A DNA stretch of 64,000 bases from Sipunculus nudus (taxonomy: Eukaryota > Annelida > Sipuncula > Golfingiida > Sipunculidae), in assembly GCA_026874595.1 (NCBI GenBank), contig CM049319.1, positions 63,480,917-63,544,916 on the forward strand, read 5' to 3'. The notes beneath the pieces are model-generated. The model did no database searches, was not told the DNA's origin, and worked only from the letters and a program-made list of their open reading frames with translations. The stretch's first letter is position 1. The number at the start of each line of letters is the position of its first letter. This document shows, one piece after another, positions 25,227-34,704 of this stretch. A program made the translations under genes and the position numbers.

Positions 25227-25485
25227 TAATTTTAAAAAATATATAAAAATATTTATTTTACCTGGATCATACAAATAATTATTATAACTAATCCAAGCAC
25301 TCCCCATGGCTCAGGTGGTGGGGTTCGTTAGTATATGGAGTATAGGAGGAAACCGGAGAACCCGGAGAAAACCACCTCTTGCCGGGCCACTTCAACCAAT
25401 GCACTCTCAATGGTCACGCCGGGGATCGAACCCGGGTCGGAGAGAGTCGAGCGTTTTACTCCTCGACTGTCAGGGCCATATATAT

Positions 25486-25569
<84 letters not shown>

Positions 25570-26453
25570 TAGAACCTCCCTATTTAGGAGACTGGATGAT
25601 TGTGCATGATGGGACAGCCCTTGTATTGAAGAACCTCGGAGCTATATATACATATATAAATGAACTATTACATGTCTTCTTAATACAGTGATGCCCATAA
25701 ATAAGATATTGTTATATGTAAAGAACTTTTTTCTGTATATACATAATGCGCCTATATAACTCGTGTTTACAATTGTTGATACAAAACATATTATCATGCA
25801 GTCTTCTATACTAACACAATTAACTAGGGAAACTAAAAATGTCACAGGTATATACGCGCCCATAGAAAATACGCATACACTTGTTACTGGTTTTAATCAG
25901 CGTAATTGATGAAAATGTGACTCAATAAAATGACACTTCAGATAAAAGTACGTTTAACTTGTTTGTTAGTAAGAAGGTAATTAAATGTATAAGAAGGTAA
26001 GTAAATTAATGAATTTAATTATGCTGGTAATTATGGTCTGACATTTCTTTGTAAAACACTATGTGTGTGGAACAAAAATAATAAATATGTTTATCACTCC
26101 GTATATTGTTCTAAATTTCAGCTGATTTAGGGGAGCGTTTTTATTGCGTTACGCGCGTGGATTTATATTATAAGCTAGGGTTTTCAGTGAAAAGATCAAG
26201 ATCAAGATAGAGGCAAGATCAACAAACAATTAATTTACGCTTATAGATGTATATAGAGACAAGAACGTGCTTAAGAATAAAGATGACGTTACAGCAGTAA
26301 ATTATCTCTAGATATCCCTCCCTCTCTCGTTCTCTAGCTGTATATACCTCATGGTTGAGGAATTTTATTTTTCCCTTGGTTGGTTAGAATATTAGCAACA
26401 TTATACATTACGCCAAAGTTCTTGAGAGTTTTACCTGTTTCGATGAAATTTTG

Positions 26454-26500
<47 letters not shown>

Positions 26501-27722
26501 CTGATAGATACAGACCAGTAAATCAGATTAAGCATTGCTTTGTTAGTGCAATTCAGGTACATCATACACAACCCATGCAGACACAAGGGGTTAAAACGCT
26601 ATATGCTGTACAACGGAACAAGCCTGTTGCTGGAGGCTGTTAAGCTGTATGTTACAGCTTGTTGTTTGCACTTATTATGGCAACACCAGCCCCGCTCTGA
26701 CTGACACCCCACGGTCGCTTGATCAGGAACGCAGGAAAGCCCCCACTGTTTTTGCTACCAAGCGCGATAAATTAACCCTCATTGAACATGAAAAACGGCT
26801 ATGCCAATTCGAAGAATGTGATTTCTTAGCAAGTTCAAACATGAATAAACGAGTTTGACATTTATTGCCTAAGACCTGCCGGCTTTCCAGCCAAATTAAA
26901 GCCACATGCCGTCGGCCAGCGCGGGTAGTTAATCAGAAACAGCCGACTCACCCACACGCACTTTACCATAAAGTGCCAAATATTACTAGCTTTTCACCCC
27001 TTAAACTTCATATATTTACTCCAAATTGACCGAAATTAATTAATCAGGCGCCATAATTATCACACACAGTCCCGTTGCAATGACTGATCCCTCCGGGGGC
27101 GCGCGAGTCGGAAGGCGGGGACCGTTTAGTATAAATTGTTTCAAATTTTCGGGGTCTCCGGGGGTAACTCGCTGAGTACCGTGAAATTGTTCCTACGAGT
27201 GGAAACATATGAAACATATAAAATCATATTGTTTGATCAGGGAAGCATGGGTGCTATCAGAGGGGCCACAGACTATTCCTGGCCTCAGCATGCTACATCT
27301 AAATATACTCGCTCAATACTGAACGGTACATACACGATTCGTCTCACCTCGCGCCGTAGCACACACGGACTCTATTTTGGCTAGTTTGTCTGTGTCACAA
27401 CAATATGCCTGGGCACAAATCATGTTCATTGGGCTAGTGGCCGCAAATTGTGTCAATTGGCAATGAAAGCTAATTTTCCATTTGGTTAAATAAACACTTG
27501 CACTACACACATATAATCGTGTTTGGTCCGCTTCCCGACGAGGCCGTCCAATACCATGCAGGCATGCAAGGCTTACATATATGTACATATGGATACACTT
27601 CAGCTTACTGAATTTAGTTTCGTAGAAAATATTTTAAGGGCCCATTTTTTTGTATATATTTATTTTATGGAAAACAATTTCAGGAATACATGTATTCAGC
27701 TATACACCATCATTGGTTTCCA

Positions 27723-27778
<56 letters not shown>

Positions 27779-28148
27779 AATAAGAACAAATTCAAATGTT
27801 TCAAAACATTTCATAAAGAAAAGATTATAAGAATAATTTTTATGTACCATTTTTTTGTACAAAAATGTTTTGTACAAAATCAAAGATCTGCTTATACGAC
27901 GAAACAAGTTCACTTTAATTTCACGAAACCAGGTGATTTTTAACAGGCTAAAAGACAATATGTCATGGATTTTTAGAGAAAATTGTTAACGATTCACAAA
28001 AAAATATTTGTGTAAAAACCAATTAACGACCTGTGCATGAGTGTGTGAAATGCAAATCCATTTTCGAGCTAGAGCAACCTTAATATATTAAAAAAGTATA
28101 CAGTGATTGGCAATTTATCAGTTATCATTAATTATGTAAACACGTGAG

Positions 28149-28198
<50 letters not shown>

Positions 28199-28653
28199 TC
28201 TAAAATGTCCAACACTTGTCTATAACTCAATGTCCAACAATTTTGACCACAATGAGATTAAACTTAATCGGCAAATTATAAATGATTCCGAAACTGTAAA
28301 CGCCTCATATAAAGATGTTTAGTTACTGACACCTATATATAGGCGTTAAGAAAATCAAACACGGCTATTTCGAAGTTTAACATACATCTAACGGATACGC
28401 CACATCCACAATTATTATTATTCTGTTAATTCTGATGTATCTTTAGTTATTTCCCTGTCTGGACTGCTGCCTATAAAGCGCATACACAAATAAGTTTCGA
28501 TAAATCATGATTTATAAATATGTTTTTATAAATATGGCCGAGGCATAGACTTTATATGCAGTATAGCTTCCATTTTGTATTTCTTTTGCAAATATATTTC
28601 ACACTGCGTGTTATATAGGATACGCTATAAGCTTGAATATTCCTTTTGCTATT

Positions 28654-28719
<66 letters not shown>

Positions 28720-31021
28720 ATTAAACCCCTCTCCTGCGAAAAACATCCAGTACAAAATGAATCGATTCTTTGTATTTTCTTATACTATAAACTAGGCGTG
28801 CTAAAAATAAAAGCGTTATTCCGCCCTAATCTTGCCGAATCACTCCCCTTGTAATTTTAGTAATGGATTCTCTTGCAAGTGCATGTAGTGGAAACCTTTT
28901 ATTTCTCATATCATGTACCGCGTTTATGATGATTATTCATTGCGTGCATTGGATTAAATTTCTGTGGAATCGTAGTTTGATTATAAACATATACCGATAG
29001 ATGCGGTATACGATTATCAGGTAATGGCTCTGAAAAAAAATTTGATATCTGAATATATATAAGAATAATCATCATAAACTGTAGCGTCAGTAAGAAAGAG
29101 TAGTTTTTATTCCGCCTTAAATTAATACCTGTTATATTTACAAGGCGGATAACAGAGGGTATATATATATACAAATTCGGATTTTGTATAGATTTTGCTA
29201 CATAGGTCATACATTTACATCTATAAGCGATCAGCCATTGTTTAAACATACTCGTTTATATATATATATATATATTCTTCGTTCATCAGGACATGTTTCG
29301 CAGATCCCCATAATTGTTATACAAGCAACGATGCATGTTTTATAATCGACCACTGTACCTAAACAAATAATCAGTTTGAGAATTTATTGTATTTTCTAAC
29401 ATATAATATCAGAAAAAAGTTTATGCAGTTAATACTTTTGTGGTATTTTGCCATTTCTCGTAAACAAATGTATAAATATATTTTAGTATATATATACATG
29501 TGCCATGCCAATTTAAGTTCATGTGTACTTTTCTTTCCCTTTGAGCACACATGTTTACTGCTTACATCTGCTTCGCCGTGAGCTATATACAGGGTGTACA
29601 AGACTTGTACAAGCATTCAGAGAAACTGAAAGAACTTCTCTGACGTTCCTCCAGTCGAAAGAGAGCGGTTGGTAATTTATTTTTGAACATGTGTTCATCG
29701 TCCTTCAAAACATGTCCAGTTGTTTCAATGTGAGAAGCACACGGTCTAGGTTTTTCTCTCGTGCCAGGGTTTAACCGATTTTTCCTTCACTACTTTGATA
29801 TATTATTAAACATTTGGCAGTGGGGCCTGTCCTTTTACGACATCCTTCACGTCAATCACAAAGCGGTTCAACAGCTGTCAGGTCACACCGTGTCATGTGA
29901 TTGATGACCACTTCCTTTTACATCTGTTCGTCTCGTCCTAGATCTCTGCTCCGCCCCGATAGTCTCGCTCGAATGTAAAACAAAATCTCGCAATCAGAAA
30001 CGGAAATTATGAAACAAATGAAACGTCAGTTCAAGAAGAACGTGAAGAATTTATCTTAAATCATTGAAAAAATTCGGAACCTGAAGCAACTCCATTCAGC
30101 ATATTGGGAAGGGCTGTATAAATGAAAGTTTGTTTGACCCTAAGGTCACAAGAGAGACTTACTTATAAGTAAACCCTCAGACGAACATTCGCGTTATCTG
30201 TTCATCAGGCCAACTACCTGCCATATCTTACATATGGAAGAGATTTGTCATTGTCTTTGAACAATACCAAAATGTCATACCGATCTGTTTGTTAATTATT
30301 CACCGAGTGAAAAATCCTCACACGAAGACAAAATAATAGATATCGCACTTTGCACCGACAGAAGACCCAGTTATATATATTTACTACACAAACGTAAATA
30401 CACTGATTAATCTGCTTGTGTACATGGCCGTGAGCATATTTTTTACCCGGTCCCTTTCGTTTGATCCCAAAATCTAATAAATACTTTATATATTGTATAA
30501 AATATAAGTATAATCTACATATATATGATAACATTTTATTGTATATATTAATTAATCGTTACAGACACAAACTGATATTTCTTATATATATATATAATAT
30601 ATATATATAATTATATATATACGATAGTATAAAAGACTGTATCAACACATACACAAAATATGTAATTATAAATTAATTTGTATATATATGTTTATATATT
30701 TTATACGTATTCTTTAAAAAGCATAGCCTTATAATGTAAGATAAAACGGGGACTGCATGACATTAGGTGTTTTAGATACATTTAATTACTTTAAATATTT
30801 ACCAATATCAATATTAGCAGAATGTTGAATATGTGCCGTCTTTTATCCTGTGAGTATATGCATGTGTGTGTGTCTTCACATGCGTACAAATATTGAACTT
30901 TGATCATAATATATAAACGTGTGATTAAATCATTTGATCGTAACATATATTGTTATGCCCACGTTAATGCAATGAAAAATCATTACTGTAATCTTCATTT
31001 ATACATAGGGACACTGTTAAT

Positions 31022-31072
<51 letters not shown>

Positions 31073-31415
31073 TATATTATATTTATATATAATTCAATAT
31101 AGCAATCTATCATTTCATACCATATTCATATCATACCAGATAATATATATTCAAATAGTATAGCCTGTAATGGCATTACTAAAAGGTGTGTATTAGTGAA
31201 TATTAGAACGTTATACCGTATTGTACTATATAAATATATTACATATTGTACCGTAAACTGTATTTAATATAATATAATATAATATAATATAATATAATAT
31301 AATATAATATAATATAATATAATATAATATAATATAATATAATATAATACCATACAATTATATAATACAATAATATAATATTTTTTTTAATATATCTTCA
31401 CCGCGTTTGGCCTGC

Positions 31416-31487
<72 letters not shown>

Positions 31488-34454
31488 CTCGGTTTCTTTA
31501 TTATATATACAGATGTGATGGGAGACACTTGTCCGGGTATTGGGTTGAGATGTGGGGGTATAGGGTGGAATCAAGAGCGAAACTAACCACTGTGATATAT
31601 AGCGGAAACGGGGGTTTGCTCATGCAGGTAACTAACCCCAGTATAACAAGACGGACTTAAAAAGGATTATAGCAATTATATCGATTACCTGAACATCGAT
31701 TGTTAGCTATACCTTTACATAAGTTTAAACAAGAGTTCTATTTATGCCAGACATGCAGCATTTAGCTCTCCAATAAAAATGCTATCATCATTTATGTTTC
31801 CACTTCCTTTATATTATCTTCACTATGCAAATGCAAAATACAAATATTAATTTATATTGCGATATACTTAGACAGTATAAGAAACTTTCCTAGGGAGATC
31901 TACAATTTATATAACATATAAATTAATTATATGAAACTGACACAATCCACTACAGTATCACAATATACATGGCTGATAGTAAGAGCATGCATAAAATAAC
32001 ATAAGAATGGATAATAACAGGAAAACAAAATCAGTCATGTAAGACTGTGTGCATAGAAGTGTTTCTAGTTTTTTTTTCTTAATATTAAGAGGTATTCTTT
32101 TATTTTTTATTTCGTAGGGTAACTTATTCCATAACCTAGGCCCAGATACTCTTTTCGAACAATTTGACGTCACAGCCAGTCTGATTCCAACAACAGGCAA
32201 CTTTCCAATTCTTCTGTATAACGGAGGTTTGAGCGACCATGTTCTGATTAACAAGTTCTTTAAAATATTCCGGCTACTGTGGATCAGGGGTAGAGCACAG
32301 GACTCAGAGTCGGGAGATCGTGACTTCGAATCTGAGCCGAGGCGGTTAGATTTTTCACGGTCGGCCCCAACCAGGGTGAGTGCTCTGCAGGCTTAATGGG
32401 AGACCGTGCCCAACAGCCTTGTTGCACTCATAAACGAGTGCGCCTATCGGGGGTTCCTCGGTGGTATGACCCAGCGATGGGGACGATTACGCACCCAGGG
32501 TCCGCAGGTGCAGTAGTCACCGGGCCTGGTTGACGCCAGGATATATAAAATGAGAGGAAGCTTGTGATACTGCCCTGTCACGTATAGTCTGAAACCGGAA
32601 CGGATTTCTGCAGATGTACATATACGTAGTTAAGTTAGCATTAAAAAAGGAGGCGGTAACCTCCACAAAAAATATTATAAAAACAAGTTCTTTAAAATAT
32701 TCAGGGCAGAACCTTTTACACACTGAACAATTATTGTTAGCACTTTAAGTTTATTTCTGTCCTCAATTCTATGCCAATGCAAACTTCATGTAACCACTCT
32801 ATAGGTGTAGAAGACGTATGTACATTGTTTTATGTATTTTATTATATATTATTGTTATTTATAAAATTACAATTTTCAGTCATCTTCGTTTTATACATGC
32901 AAAATTCGTGATCGAATGAATTTCAAATTTTCCATTAACATGATAATTACTTCTAGGTGTCTGTCATATTCCAATTATATTCACAAAAATGCATAAATAA
33001 ACATATATATACTTCAATATTCATGAAAGGTAACATGAATGCATGAAGATATATGCTGATTGATATCAAATCATCCAACCACCTTATGGCTATATGTATA
33101 CAGGTTGGCTTTTAATGAAAGTCAGACCTTTCATGTGGCCCCTCAACATGAAGTCTCCATTCTGAAGAGTCTATTGAACCAATAACCAGGTTAATTTCAT
33201 TGTTTTCGCTCAGTAGGTCTGTCGGTGCCGACCAGTCACGCGTACAGATGTAAACTTGAACATATACAAAAACATTTAAAAACATTTGTTTCCAATCAAA
33301 AATACAGTCCAAACAGGTGTATCGGAAATCTTTGTTGTCATTCTTAGCGTGTTTTCTCTAATTTACGCGCGAAAAAGAACCAATAAACAACCAAAGTTTA
33401 CACCCGTAAAAAACATCTACACCCGAATGGCTATATGTGCCAATCATAGACAATGCGTAAAATATGGTTTCCGGATGAGGGAAAATACATGAAAACAACA
33501 CTTAACGAACCATAATATTGACGTAACCTGTAAAAAGGGTAAATATCGCTCGCTATTACGGGTTTGTGGCCGGGCGCCCCCGGGGATGTTAATATCTGGA
33601 CGCCAGCTGAGCGAGAGGTGTAGCGGGCATCCAGAAGGCACCATTGGTTTCATAATGAGACACATGAGCTGAACACGCAGACGTTTTACTCGTGTAATCA
33701 CCCGGCACCAGTATATATACACCGTAGATATATACTCACTGGACCCCTCGGATAACGAGGGCCATGAAAACGGCAAAATATACAGGTAGATTACTTACCG
33801 CAAAATTCCGACGAGGCAGCATAAGAGTAAAAAGTAAATACAAAGAGTTATTCATCTAAGAGAATTGACCCGATATATGCATTAATTGTCGCCTAGAAAT
33901 ATGTTTTATCGCACGTTGAGCAATCTTTTGTCCCGTCTTAATGCATGGATAACCATATTCTATACATACTATATACACCTACTCAACATTGTATACAGAG
34001 GGTAAATTACTGATTGGGAATAGATCATCAATTTTCAAATTAATGTTCAATTAAATTTCCATTTACGATACACATATAACTGCTGAAACCTTTTATATAT
34101 ATCTAAAATTGTAAAATTGACTTCATAAGGCTTTATCCCAATTCTTCACACAAGGCAGAAAATTAATTGCGGATAACACCTGTGAACACTCTTAGCATTT
34201 CGATAATAATACTAATGTATATGACATGTATGTCATATTGTGTGTGTGTGTGGTTTGGGCAATTATATACTAGGAATATATTTGTCAGGATCTCTTAGTA
34301 ATAATATGCTCTTTATATTATTTATAACAAATGCCGTAAAATAGTTGGCAACTTTTATATTTGGAATGAACGAGTTGTCTTTACAGGGACGTGGAACCTC
34401 TTAACCTTCTAACACAGATCTGACACATGTACATCATCAACACATACACACACA

Positions 34455-34510
<56 letters not shown>

Positions 34511-34668
34511 TAAAGAGAGGGAGAGAGAGGGAGAGACAGAGATAGAGAGACAGAGCGAGAGAGACAGAGACAGAAAGAAAGACAGAAATGGAACATATAT
34601 ACACAGAAAAGTCGGTTCACTGCCGATGGCAAATCCAATGACCTTCCGGTTGCCTGTCATTTGCTCTG

Positions 34669-34704
<36 letters not shown>

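Larger units (their letters stand above)
27341..31957. other. Intron 2 segment dominated by (TA)n
   Basis: (TA)n at 27724-27774, 28149-28196, 28657-28717 and 31024-31068, and (TA)n(GA)n at 31418-31486. (AATAT)n at 31265-31348. No coding sequence found. Confidence 0.5.
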
